Shown here one piece after another: positions 12,605-23,519 of a stretch of 64,000 nt of DNA. A model generated the notes under the pieces. It made no database searches and was not told where the DNA came from. It worked only from the letters and a program-made list of their open reading frames with translations. Source of the DNA: Takakia lepidozioides (lineage: Eukaryota; Streptophyta; Takakiopsida; Takakiales; Takakiaceae); NCBI GenBank assembly GCA_030704615.1, contig CM060734.1, positions 50,484,042-50,548,041 of the forward strand, in the 5' to 3' direction. Each line of letters begins with the position of its first letter. The stretch's first letter is position 1. The translations under genes and the position numbers were made by a program.

Positions 12605-15082
12605 AGGGCTTACTAGAGGATATCTGGAAACCCGAACTAATTGTATTTATCAAGGTAAGCTTGTTAGGTCTCAGAAGAAATTATACTGGGACAAGTTATA
12701 CAGTGAAATAAACTCAAACCACCATGGTGGTAATGACAAGAAATTCTGGTTGGCCCTTCAACGTTTGTACAAGCCTAAAAACGGTCAGCAAGTACAAGAG
12801 CTGAAGACTACTAAAGGTGCAGTGGTGACTTCATCGGTTGACATTGCCAAAACCTTTGAAAATCACTTCAGTATCCTTGGCAGAACTTCTAGGTCTAACA
12901 GTGAGCGGTCTTCTGCTGAATGGAGGGACACAGTTGGAAAAACTGTTCCTATGATTCACAACAGCCCCGATGAACTGGAGTATATTTCAATGGCTTATAA
13001 CGCTCCCACTAGTTCTTCTGAGATTCTGGAAGCAATTGAACATTTAAATGGATATAAAGCTGGTGGACCTGATGGTATTGTCAACGAGCTTATCAAGCAC
13101 GGTGGCGATCCCATGATAGAGGCCCTAGTTCTCCTCTTTAACCTTATCTGGAAGACTGAAATGATCCCCTTTCGCTGGCGACAGGGGGTCATTGTCAATC
13201 TATACAAGAAGGGTGACAGAGAAGAACCGGGGAACTACCGTGGCATCACGCTCCTCAATGCTGTTGGCAAGACATTCTGCAGAGTTATAAGTACTCGTCT
13301 CGAGGTTGATCTGGAGTCTAGAGGTTGTTTCCACGGAGGCCAAGCTGGCTTTCGGCGAAACAGGGGCTGTGTGGATCATAGCTTCACTCTAAGCCAGATT
13401 ATCCAGGGAAGGAAAAAAGAAGGGAAACCCACTTACGTTTTTTTCCTGGATGTCAAAAAGGCTTATGACACAGTGAGAGATGGCCTATGGTTCCGCCTCT
13501 GGTCTTGTGGGATCAAGGAAAGATGTGGAGAGTTGTCCACAACTTGTATGCTCACACCAAAAGCTGTGTCACTGTTAACGGACAGAAGTCCAACTTCTTT
13601 GACATAGACCAAGGTGTAGCTCAAGGATGTACTCTCTCCCCTCTACTCTTCAATGTTTTCATCAATCAACTCCTCGAGGATGTGGAAAGTGAGGGATTTG
13701 GGTTAAGGGTGGGTGATACCACCATACCAGCCCTTATGTTTGCGGATGACTTCGCAGGCATAGGGGAGACTCCAACCAATCTCCAGGAGTTGATTGATTG
13801 CGCGAAGAGATACTTTGATCTTTGGGGGCTAGAGGCTAATGTCAGCAAATGTGCAGTGGTAGCATTCAACGACAGAGGAGAGGGAGGAAGTGATCTTAAG
13901 TGGCAGTGGGGTAGCCAAGAGATCCCGGTCCTCCCTTCCTACACTTACCTGGGCGTTGAATTTTCCTCCAATTGTAATTGGGATGCACATATCCGGAAAG
14001 TTGTTCAAACTGGCAAGGGCAAAGCTCTGGGGCTCACTAAATTTTTCCACTGCAGAGGGGTCAACTCTGAGGTTAAGAAAACCATGCTTTGCCGCGTTAT
14101 TAGACCTGCCTTGGAGTACGGATCTGCTATATGGGTTGATAACTCCAACCAGGCTAAGTCTCTAGAATCCATTCAAGTGGGGGTGCTTAAGGAGTGTATG
14201 TCAGCATGCTCCAAAACAGCCAATGTGGCTGTTCGGGGTGAGTTTGGCATTCCGTCCTTAAGCTCCCGACGAGATGAATTCAAGGTCAGATGGTGGGGTC
14301 AGCTGCAACATATGCCCAACACCAGATATCCTAAGTTAATCGACTCTATATCTTGGAAACAGGACCGTCCTGACAAACAGGCTAAGTCCTGGCAGAAGAG
14401 AGTAGAAGAGATTCTCAAGGTCCTGGACCTGGATCCGCAAGTCTTGACCCTGCTGGATAAATCTGATTTAGAGGCTGTAGTGTCCGATGCCATGTCTGTT
14501 GCCATGAGATTGTCTGATGAAAATGAAGTTAGGCAGAAAACCTCCCTGAACTTGTTTCCAGTCAGTGACGCGGGGGAGGACATCTTGGATGACCTCAAGG
14601 GTCTACCCACTCTCGGCACTAGACTGAAATTTAAACTCAGGGCAGGAAGCCTACCTTTGAACAGCAAACAGAAGCAGAGAGGAAAGGGAGAGTGCAATTG
14701 CCCATTGTGTGGGCAATCTGAAGACAGTATTCATTTTCTGATACACTGTCCGGGGTTCTCTCACCAAAGAGACGCTCTCTTCAACTCTATCAAGGGAATT
14801 GTGCCTGTACCCCTGTTTACCAACTTTGAAAGTCTCGAGGCCGAGCCAAAAGCCCAGGCCCTCATGAGGCCTAGTTTTTGGGCAAATCACACACAGCAGA
14901 TTGATGCTTGTGTGAAGGGATTTCTAGAGGATATCTGGAAAACCCGGATTAATTCTTTATATGAAGGTAAGTCTTACTACCAACGTCAGCCCCTGACAGA
15001 GGTAGGTTCTGTCCCTTTTGTTCCCGCTCAAACTGGGCGCGGGGTCAATGGCCACAAGGCTACGGCAAACAACGTCTTATGA
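12597..15082 (+). pseudogene. LINE reverse transcriptase, one frame break
   Basis: Two overlapping frames (12,597-13,607 and 13,487-15,082) carry one RT. The first has GYKAGGPDGIVNELIKHG, GVIVNLYKKGDREEPGNYRG, AGFRRNRGCVDH and FFLDVKKAYDTV (first catalytic aspartate). The second has QGVAQGCTLSPLLFNVFI and FADDF (catalytic pair), a long tail, and a zinc knuckle CNCPLCGQ..HFLIHC. The frame changes near 13,490-13,600, so one base is gained or lost. Bases 12,588-12,665 repeat the sequence of 14,904-14,975 from the 3' end of the same element, which also shifts the frame at the 5' side. Confidence 0.9.
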
Positions 15083-15088
15083 GTGCAA

Positions 15089-15100
15089 TCTCTCCCTCTC

Positions 15101-15131
<31 letters not shown>

Positions 15132-16401
15132 TCTCTCTTCCCCCCGTACACCTTTGGAATGTCTTCATTTCTTTTTCTGTGGTGAATTATGCGCAATGTC
15201 CTGTTGCATGTGTGACCTTGAACCTGTCTGATTTAAGTGTAGTTGGTCCTCGTCTGAGTCCATTGGGTATTGGGGAGGTTGTGGGGAATCCACAAGGAGT
15301 TCACAATGCAGTAGATGTTGGCCAGTAACAGACCTGTGGAACAGAACCGGGGAGGGCCTTACATGGGGGCAAGCTTCATGGAGGAGATGGGTGCTTTCCA
15401 GAGCCAAAGAATTCATTTTGCCCTTCCTTTCTTCTTCCTGGTTCATCCAAACTGTGTCCACAGGCTAAGGGAATCTCATTAAACATTTTCTTTTCTTTTC
15501 TTTTGTCGCTCTCTACCCTCTAACATCCGAAGAAAGTCAGGGTGGGAAGGCTTCAGACCATTTCTTGTTTGTGCTGCCCAAACTTACCAAGCTTCTTTCA
15601 GTCCTTGATGTTAGGCACGCCCTCCATATTGTCTTCCCTATGTGTGCGGCTTTGTGAATGCCACTATACACCAGGATCGGCATTGGTTGCAAAGCCATCA
15701 GAAAGCTATCTTAGTGAATGGGGCCTATGTAGATCACAGCTAAGCTGTGGACTAATGTAGCAATCCTCTATAATAATTGAAAGCATGCTAAACTTTGCGA
15801 TGTTTTTCCTGTGTAACTAACTTCGCAGAACTCATCTTGGAGCAGCTCTTTGCTCATTGTCAGTCCCTTGCTTTGTCACTTTTGTTGGCAAAGAAATAGA
15901 GTAGGTAATGAGAGGAAGAAAGGGAAGGCGAGATATTCGAGGAATGCATTTTGCGGAAGGAACTCGCAGAAGATTTGTCTTCATAAGGCAGGAATAAGAA
16001 AATATGAGGGAAGACTGGAGGTTTGTCTTTAGTCGAATCTTCAAATCAGTTGGAAACGCTCGACTTGAATGATAGGTGAGTAGCTCTCTATTGACATGGC
16101 TTGAATGCAAAGAGATGTGACAGTTGATGGAACTTGAAATAGATCAGTGAAACTGCATGTACCCGTATGTGTTGGTGTGCGCAATGTGAACTTCCAAGGT
16201 GTGAGAGATACATGTGCCTCTCTCCTCTCCCTCAGACTCGACGTCATAAGCACCTTTCCTTCTCTCACACACACATGCTATGTACATACGCGCAGGTGTG
16301 CTCGATGACGAGTGTATGAATATCTCGAGAAACAGTAAAGCGCTGACATTGTATAACTCCAATTTTACAATTAGCGTGGTGCCAGCGTGCTTCGGGACAT
16401 C
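15089..16401. other. CT microsatellite, then no gene seen
   Basis: Positions 15,089-15,140 are (CT)n. From 15,140 to 16,401 I find no family motif on either strand. The last part must contain the promoter and leader of the dynein light chain gene; no clear TATA box is visible. Confidence 0.5.
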
Positions 16402-18246
16402 ATGACGACCAAGAAAGAACTTGAAGAGGTAATTATAGGTAGACGCTATTCCTTCTTTTGTTTGGCCCTTCTTTCTCATTTCATGATGCTTTCTTTACAA
16501 CGATGCCCTACTGGTGCCCACATGAAGAGACATCCTTGGGGGATGTTACTAAGCATCAAACTTAAGCAGTCAATTTTTTAGTCAGGATTCAGAAAGAGAA
16601 GCGAGACTAACAGAGCATAATGCAGGGAATGTTCATTGCCGATGAGATTAATGCCATCATCAAAGATTCTATTGATGAAGCCATAATGAGTGCCCAGTTC
16701 AATCATGAAAAGGTTAGTACTGTGTTTCTACAACCAGATTTCAACCAGGACTTCCTGCTAACTGAACTCATACATGCCTTGCTCCAAGAAGCCCTCCAAC
16801 TAAGGAAATACTGATTATTGAACTTCCAAATTGCTAGCACATGTATGAACAGCGTTTACATATATATTGTCAATGATCAAAAAAGATAGAAATGAAATGA
16901 AATGACATGGTACTTCATATTGTACTCATAAGACGTTGTTTGCCGTAGCCTACATGGTACTTCATAGAAAGAGACCAACAACATAAAGGGAAAACATTCT
17001 TTCCTATGGATTGCAAGGGCATGCTTATTAATCTCTGACTGCACTGTGCAGGTTGCCCGCTGGACAAATGGAATTGCAGAGGTGGCCATGAAGCGCTTAG
17101 CGAATCTTGGCAAGCCTTTCAAATACATTGGTAGATATTGATGAGCCTTTCCCCTAGAATATAATTACCATTGAGGTTCCTGTTGGAGTTAAATTCAATG
17201 GATCAGTGCTTTTGTATGACTGTCTATTCTCGGAAATGTGAGACATCTTGGAGGTCATCCGTGTAAACGAGGCAGATGCATGGGGCACAAGGTAAGCCTA
17301 TTGTCTACCAGTTGAAATGACGAGATTGGTCAGCTTACTGGTGGAAGTAATTTATTGCTGGTAGATGATACAGCATTTGAATGAAAGAGAATTGTATTCA
17401 TCTGTGGCTTAGCAAGTCTTCCCTCTCTCTTCTTTCTTTCTTGTACTCCTTTCTTGCTTTGACCCTTAGGCAATCCCTTGAGCAGTAGTTGCTTTTGGGC
17501 TGCTTCTGGCTTCACTCTGTCTTTCATTCTTTCTCGATTCTTGCTTTCCTTTTCTCCCATAAGCTCTTTGAGCTTTCTGCGGATGTTATAAAGTTCCATT
17601 TCATTTCATTTCTTTCATGTAAGGCTGGGAGTCGCCATTTTCTTAGTAAAAAGTTTACCTGGAACTTCAAAGCATAAGTTGCCTTAACCCTACATATTGA
17701 GATGAGCAAGCCAACATGGCAAACTTCTCCAACAACATCATGGAGCTTGATGTGTGGATTAAGATGTATGGATTTCTGCATTACTAATACTATCACTGAT
17801 ATTTCATGTGTTCATTGTTGGCATGAAGTGACCTGCATAATAATGCAAAAAAATGGGGCAGGTATGATAACAGCCACTTCTTGTTTTTGGGACAGAGGCA
17901 CGGATGGTATGTCCCTTGTACCCAAATTAGTACTCGATCACCTTAAAAGATATTGTTGTAGCAATTGAGGTTAGTAACGGTGGAAGCACTTTACAAGATA
18001 TTTTCCATTTGTCCCATAGAATTCAGCACTTCCCTTCAGTTCAAGTGAAGATTGATTCCTTCTGAAGTAGATGTCAACTAGAGCATAGTATTTGATCTTT
18101 AGTGCTATTATGGAGTCTTTCTTCCCTTCCTTCATGTCATGTCTGAGAAATATCATGGCATCTGTTGTGACACAGGAAGTCGGACTATCCGATGGGAGAA
18201 CAAATCAATGTATGTCATTGTCACAATATTTGGAGTATCGATCTAA
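16402..18246 (+). CDS. DYNLT: dynein light chain, Tctex1 type (5 exons)
   Basis: A light chain of cytoplasmic and axonemal dynein that binds the intermediate chains and cargo. Exons 16402-16428, 16626-16712, 17052-17130, 17829-17906 and 18176-18246 join in frame to 113 residues, the normal length of the family. Diagnostic segments are [49 protein letters not shown] and [17 protein letters not shown] at the C-terminus. All introns are GT-AG. Intron 2 contains a 32-base LINE relic. Seed plants other than those with motile sperm lack dynein motors, so the gene points to a lineage with flagellated sperm. The short first exon (MTTKKELEE) is inferred from its donor and phase. Confidence 0.93.
16920..16951 (-). 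mobile_element. 32-base LINE 3'-end relic with TSD
   Basis: Thirty-two bases matching the extreme 3' end of the LINE (inverted) lie between perfect 15-base repeats acatggtacttcata at 16,905-16,919 and 16,952-16,966. This is an extreme 5'-truncated insertion inside intron 2 of the dynein light chain gene. Confidence 0.9.
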
Positions 18247-19147
18247 TATAGAGTCATTATTTTGAAGTTTTCCCACACTTCTACACTCTTCCTCTTCTGT
18301 ACAAACAATAATGTCTTATGAGTACATGCTTCAGTGCCTTTCTTGTGGGCAGGCTTCCGTATTTCTGTAATGACTTATCATATGTGGATGGAGTGTCTTT
18401 CACTTGTGAATCTGTCTATACTCTTTGTAGAATGACAATTTGAATGTGCTGTCTATCAGTTTTCAGCAAATTAATATGGAGATGATGGATCATGAGGTGG
18501 CAGTTGTCAAACAAATTATCTGTTAGAGAGTAAGACCTGCATCAAAATACAAACACATGCCCAGATCAAGCCTGCTTTGATGAGCTTATCCTGGAAAGGA
18601 ATTGACATATGGAGATACTGATGCCCCCTTTACATTAGGGACCACGCAGTTTAGGAGCCAAAATCCAAGGTATTCTATCAGCTTGGCTTCATTTGGCCCA
18701 GGTCTAAGGACTAAAGGCTAAAACAATTTGATCCTACTTGGCACTAACTTGCAGCCAAGAATTGTATCCACTAGCCAATCATCACACCCTGTCAACAAAG
18801 CGCTACTTATCAGGAATGCTTTCTTTTTAGGGCAGCAACTCTTCTTGAGACTTCTTCTGAGTAGTTCTTTGGGCAGCTTCTCTCTGTAATTTTCTTTCCT
18901 CTAGTTTGGTCCCCTGTGGGTGTAAGTTTACACCTGAATCCAATCTCTTCTCTAATTTGGCTTGTTAAGAGATAATCAGACTTGCAATGTGGTCAGATCA
19001 TTTGCAATTCCTGCTTCAGACACATCTCCATTGCAGCAATGGTGTACATTGAACTCGACATATTTATCCTGTACCAAGTACAAGTAGGCAAGATGGCAGC
19101 AGTACATCCGTAGCAGATTGGTCGACACTGCACCTGGTATGATTGCT
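18247..19147. other. convergent intergenic region, nothing recognised
   Basis: Separates the stops of the convergent dynein light chain and TFIIIC-like genes. At 18,309-18,326 the words atgtcttatgagtaca resemble the LINE 3' terminus, but no target-site duplication is evident. No other structure was seen. Confidence 0.4.
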
Positions 19148-21126
19148 TCAGACACCCTTCTCTGGCTGCATAATACGGAATTTCAATTTCCGTTCAAGCT
19201 TACAGACACTTTGGACTCTCTTTCGTGTGGTATCTGCACCTCCCGCTGCAGTTAGGGCGAGAGGTGCTGTGAGCCTTTCGACCTCTGCCTCCTCTTGTTG
19301 TGAAGCAGCCTCCTCTAACATCCCACCACAGCCCACACACAGGAGATTAAGGAGCAAATACAGAGCCTATCTTTCTGTCATGTGTTTGACACAGTCCTTG
19401 AGTCTCGTCTACTCAGATAATGGTTGCGTTATGTAGGCTCCTATATCTGCTACACGCAAGGATGCAAGTCTACCATTTTCCCAGGAGAGGAATATATAAT
19501 TTACTTTGCTTGCAAGCAGAAACTATACCCAACTATATCAACTCTACAGAAAGAAGCACCGAGAGTTGTATAATACTGACCGCTTTCTGAAAAGATGAGG
19601 ACAGAACCCATGGTCTCTTCATACTCGCCCACCTGTCCCAAACAACCTAGACTATCAAACACTCTACCAATCTTCCTAGATTTCCTACCTGATCCATTAC
19701 CACCTAGTAGGCAAACTATCCCTGATAAACCACGGCACAGCTTCTCTCTAGTCCGTCCCCCCAACTATAAGCCCATTGAACACCATCTCCTGCTTACCAA
19801 ACTTTCAGCACTCACAATGCTTCTAACCCAAACAGTATCCCATTATTTTTATCATTCACACTTTTGCTTGTTCTAAACCCTAGTATACCCTAAAACGTAG
19901 TTTCTACATTCGAACTTTAATCAGCCTTGCTGGTGGAATGAAGGCCACATTGAGGGAACCAACCCGCTGTTGCATCTGATCATTGAATCATGCCCATATT
20001 TACATATGTACTCTGAGCATATACATTTTTATTTACATGGTTAATGTTCTGGAGAATCTGAACAACAGCCTCCTACTTACCAGTTTTAGACCGTTCGCAA
20101 GAGTAAGAACGGGCGAGGTGGTATCAAGGCCCTGCAATATGAACCACATTCAACCCCGGAGGAACAGAGAGAACAGACTGTTGGAGACAACAGCCAACAC
20201 CCACTTCTTGTGCCTCCAAAGGACTATCTATGTTCACCAACGAATGTTTCATCAAGGCCTGGATCAATAGAGACAACAAGCCAAACAGTACCTCTCCTAA
20301 AAACACAGATATACCTTATACCTTATACAAGCAAAGAGAATCCTAGGCCAGCAAATCAGGAAAATTATACTTTGTAAATCCTTGTAGTTACAAACACATC
20401 TTCATTACACTTTTCTGGCAATTCCAAAAGAGTTGTAACGTGCAGCTCCACTTCTCATTCTCCAGCATTGAAGCTCTAGAATATAGAGCAAAAGATGGTA
20501 GACGTAGACAGTTTCACTATCAACATCTCTTCAAAAACCTTCTCTGGAGAGAAACAAATATTGCTTCAAGTATATCTTTTTCTTAGCGTTGCCACAGTTC
20601 TTTGCCCATTGGCTCTTACCTTTTGCCTCCTTATTATTTTGGAGCCCTAAAACACTCGTTCATTCCAATTTTCTCCCATCATCACGAAAAGTGATAGGGG
20701 TTTAATAACATATGCAAGAAGATTTGATGCCTTTTAAACCTAAGCTGGCTGTTCCTTTTCTTGGCATATCATCTTTGGGATCATACTTTATGCCATTTCT
20801 CTCACGGTTTATGACGAAATTACCATAGTTCCTTGCACAATCCCGGAGGAATGACAAAAAGAAGTGAGTGGAGAGCACTGTTCCGACCAGCAGACGGAAA
20901 AGATCATAGAGGGGAATGAGAAGGAAGAAGAAGAGACAGACCGTGAAACCCATCTGAAAAAAACTTACAAAGCAGCGCCTTGCGTCAGTCCAACAGTGTA
21001 ATTACTTACAGAAAGTGTGAAAGGGCAGTCGGCAGTAATGGGTGCCCCATGGAACACATCGTCCAGGTCCATTATCACGTATTCCTCCTCCTCCTCCTCC
21101 CTGACTGCACCATCTTTCGGCTCCAT
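19148..21126 (-). CDS. TFIIIC subunit 6-like (tau55-related / GTF3C6), spliced
   Basis: A small subunit of the RNA polymerase III initiation factor TFIIIC. Exon 1 (21126-21010) encodes an acidic start and EEYVIMDLDDVFHGAPITAD. Exon 2 (20131-20081) encodes GLDTTSPVLTLANGLKL, and exon 3 (19632-19581) VGEYEETMGSVLIFSES. Together these give the family pattern: acidic strand, GLDT.xPxL, then GEYEETMG. Exon 1 is phase 0, and all junctions are GT-AG. The last exon ends at 19148 with KLERKLKFRIMQPEKGV; its 5' boundary is uncertain. Intron 1 holds a minus-strand open frame (20,702-20,953) with a hydrophobic N-terminus that I cannot assign. The total is short (about 120-130 residues), within the range of plant homologues. 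Confidence 0.78.
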
Positions 21127-21344
21127 GCGTGTACGTTGCTGCTCCCCCAACACCCACGCACTAGCTCGGACCCAGCTGCTGCCTCAACCTCGACTAATCT
21201 AAGAGCCCGTTCACACGTTCACACAGCAGGAACGCAGCTACGTTAACTTAGCTGCGGCTAACTTGGTTACGGCTAAGTTAATCTAGCTGTCTTGTCCAAT
21301 CGTTCACTTTCACTACTCCATGGCTTTGGCTGGAGGCTCTCTTT

Positions 21345-21527
21345 CACTTGAGCAGGTAGCCCAGTGGTTGGGTATTTGTGCCTTGCCTGTGCATAACCTG
21401 GGTGATCCTGGGTTCAATCCTTCAACATGTGCCTTCAACCATCCATTGGCCCCGCAATGGGCTGTGTGTTAGGCTCTGTAAATTCACTGGACGTTTAAAA
21501 ACTTTATCTTTATCTTTATCTTTATCT
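21345..21527 (+). mobile_element. tRNA-derived SINE with (CTTTAT)n tail
   Basis: An A box TAGCCCAGTGG at 21,357-21,367 and a B box GGTTCAATCC at 21,411-21,420 are spaced as in a tRNA, followed by a unique body and a simple-repeat tail (CTTTAT)4 at 21,502-21,527. The octamer ctctcttt flanks the unit at 21,337-21,344 and 21,531-21,538 as a likely target-site duplication. The family is not known to me. Confidence 0.75.
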
Positions 21528-21826
21528 AGTCTCTCTTTATTTGGTAGGGCATGGTAGTAGATTAAAAACATTAATTATTTTGGAGGATCAGGAGTACAAT
21601 CTACTCGACCTGGTTAATTTTCTGTTGCAGGACACACGTCTGGTAGGATTGCTCTTGCCGTTTGTAAGAGGTTATTTTCCTAGGACCCGTTCTGTTTACT
21701 GATCTAGAGTTATCCAGCACAGCCCACCGTGAGTCAAGCCTTATGGCAGCCTTGGGGCATTCAAAGGGTTTAATTTTTCCCTTTAAATAATCCTTTCCAT
21801 AAAATTATCAGGGCCGCCGTCCCCTG

Positions 21827-22080
21827 TTAAATAAATAAATAAAAATTAGGGTTTAGATACCTACTCAGACAACTCATACATACCCCCCAATCAACCCGGA
21901 CAAACCATGGAGACATATGACCCCAAGCCTCTCCGGGCATTGAGACAAAAAAACTTTGTTTTATCACTCTGACAGGGAAAAAATTGAAATGAAGCCCTTC
22001 CAGGGCCAAATGTCACGCATATTCGACCCCGAGACCTACGCTGCCAAATTCCAACGTGATACCATTGCGCTAGCCACATA
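21827..22080 (-). mobile_element. second tRNA-derived SINE with (TTTA)n tail
   Basis: On the minus strand an A box TAGCGCAATGG lies at about 22,062-22,072 and a B-box-like GGGGTCGAATA at about 22,014-22,026. A body of about 170 bases follows and ends in TTTTTATTTATTTATTTA at 21,827-21,845. The head differs from the plus-strand SINE nearby, so it is a separate family. No clear target-site duplication. Confidence 0.6.
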
Positions 22081-22447
22081 CACATACAATAACTAGGGCT
22101 TTGCGTTGCTCCGCACTACTAGCGACTACTTCTGAGAAGGACGTCCGGACGGACGGGCCATACTCGAGGATCATGAGAGAGAGAGTGCGGATCATGCAGC
22201 CTGCCAAAATGTCGGTCACGCAGTTCCGATTGGTGGGGGAGGGGGGGTGGGGAAGGCGGAGGGGTTATCCATGGGTCGTCTTGGTACAACAAGTAGATTT
22301 GGACTATGTTAAATCAGTATTTTTTTATTATCCGTTGTGAGCATGCATTGGGACAAAATATAGACTTTTTGAAGAGGAGAAGGAGGATGGTCTTTATAAA
22401 ATATGGTGGCCCTTACAAGGAACGTTTAGATGTGTCTAATTTAAGCT

Positions 22448-22792
22448 CTACCAAGCTATGCTTTTGCTCCAGTTGTTGTCATTCGACTCTGTCTCCTCTC
22501 GTGCTTTGGCCAACAGTTTGACCCCTTTTAGTTGGAATGAAAGCCCGTGTTTCTTGTGACGAAAATTCATCCAATATCGGATGTTACACTTGACTGCAAC
22601 GAGATCCCCTGAACGTATGGATTCTCCATCGAGTTTTTGGCCATTTTCGTTAAGGACTTCTATTGTATTGTACATCTCGTCGTTGTTTGTTTTTTGACAT
22701 TTGTTGTTACCGGATGTCGAGCCAAAGTTGTTTGCGTTAGTTTTTAGGAGCTTTTTCGTGAAGCTCATGTTGTTTCCACCCATCCACGTCAT
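22448..22792 (-). CDS. unrecognised 114-residue open frame, AT-rich
   Basis: A free-standing minus-strand frame starting MTWMGGNNMSFTKKLL. The middle, VAVKCNIRYWMNFRHKKHGL and then SFQLKGVKLL, has the beta-strand/aromatic look of an OB-fold single-stranded-nucleic-acid-binding domain, and the flanks are Asn/Lys-rich. Base composition differs from the neighbouring genes. I cannot assign it. It could be a chance frame, a decayed insertion (for example of large-DNA-virus type), or a real small gene. Confidence 0.3.
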   Translation of the reverse strand: MTWMGGNNMSFTKKLLKTNANNFGSTSGNNKCQKTNNDEMYNTIEVLNENGQKLDGESIRSGDLVAVKCNIRYWMNFRHKKHGLSFQLKGVKLLAKAREETESNDNNWSKSIAW

Positions 22793-22934
22793 GCCCTCGC
22801 TTCTCCTCCTTCAATTATCGAACCATTCTATATTGTATTTGTGTAATCGAACAAGAAATGGTTGTCTTCTATGAATATTGTGAATTTTGTGTCGGCTATT
22901 TCCGACATTGACATGGTTGTTTGTATGTATGGTG

Positions 22935-22966
22935 CAGAGAGAGAGAGAGAGAGGGGGGGGGGGAGG
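22935..22966. repeat. (GA)n followed by a G run
   Basis: A simple repeat of GA dinucleotides merging into about ten consecutive guanines. No gene feature nearby. Confidence 0.9.
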
Positions 22967-23519
22967 GGCAGATGAAAGTATATATCGGTGGGTTTTTAAG
23001 GAGAATTAAACCCTAAGAGTGCGACTTTAAAATTAATCACGCTATCTATAGAACTGTGGCTTTCTCTCTCAGACCGAGGTTGATGCTACACCGCTTTGCT
23101 GGGAAGTTAGGTGCAAAGTGCAATGTAACAGTATGTTATATTCCTGGAAGCATCATTTGATTAGGGACCCTCTCACAATCGGTTAATTTTTTTAGCAGCA
23201 ACACCCAGTGAAGACGAAAAGCCTAGTCCATTGATGTTTGATTCAGGCCCAGCTATGTTGATTGAGGAATTCCAATAGGAGATGGCCCTTCACTTCCTGC
23301 TCACAATTGTTTTGTTCATGTCATAAAACCAGAGAACCTCACATCCGAACGAATAGGCTTACAAATACATACAGATCCATTTGCACTTTTTCAGTGCTCA
23401 AAGACTGGCACAGGCATCAGAATACACATGAGGTTCACCTATCAGGTATCACCCATTCACAATCTCCAAAGCCTCCCTGCCACACCCAGTACATAAACAG
23501 AGTACACATAAGTTCCTTG

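Larger units (their letters stand above)
11916..15089 (+). mobile_element. non-LTR retrotransposon (LINE), 5'-truncated
   Basis: A LINE that begins inside its apurinic-type endonuclease and runs to its natural 3' end. Order: endonuclease C-terminus (11,934-12,200), spacer, reverse transcriptase, then a zinc knuckle. It ends CTTATGAGTGCAA without poly(A), directly followed by CT repeats. The stop codon TGA at 15,080-15,082 lies within the terminal CTTATGAG, so the 3' untranslated region is only about 7 bases. Two frame breaks and 5' truncation make this copy inactive. The RT style (AGGPDGI, PGNYRGITLLN, FADDF) is the widespread jockey/L1-like kind and does not identify the host. Confidence 0.92.

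Noticed and set aside
17330-17599. Lys/Glu-rich minus-strand frame at the dynein light chain gene
   Set aside because: It sits in intron 3 of the dynein gene, antisense, in a T/C-rich stretch; no motif.
18309-18326. Possible second minimal LINE relic
   Set aside because: Only about 16-20 bases match the LINE tip, with internal differences and no target-site duplication; not enough to claim.
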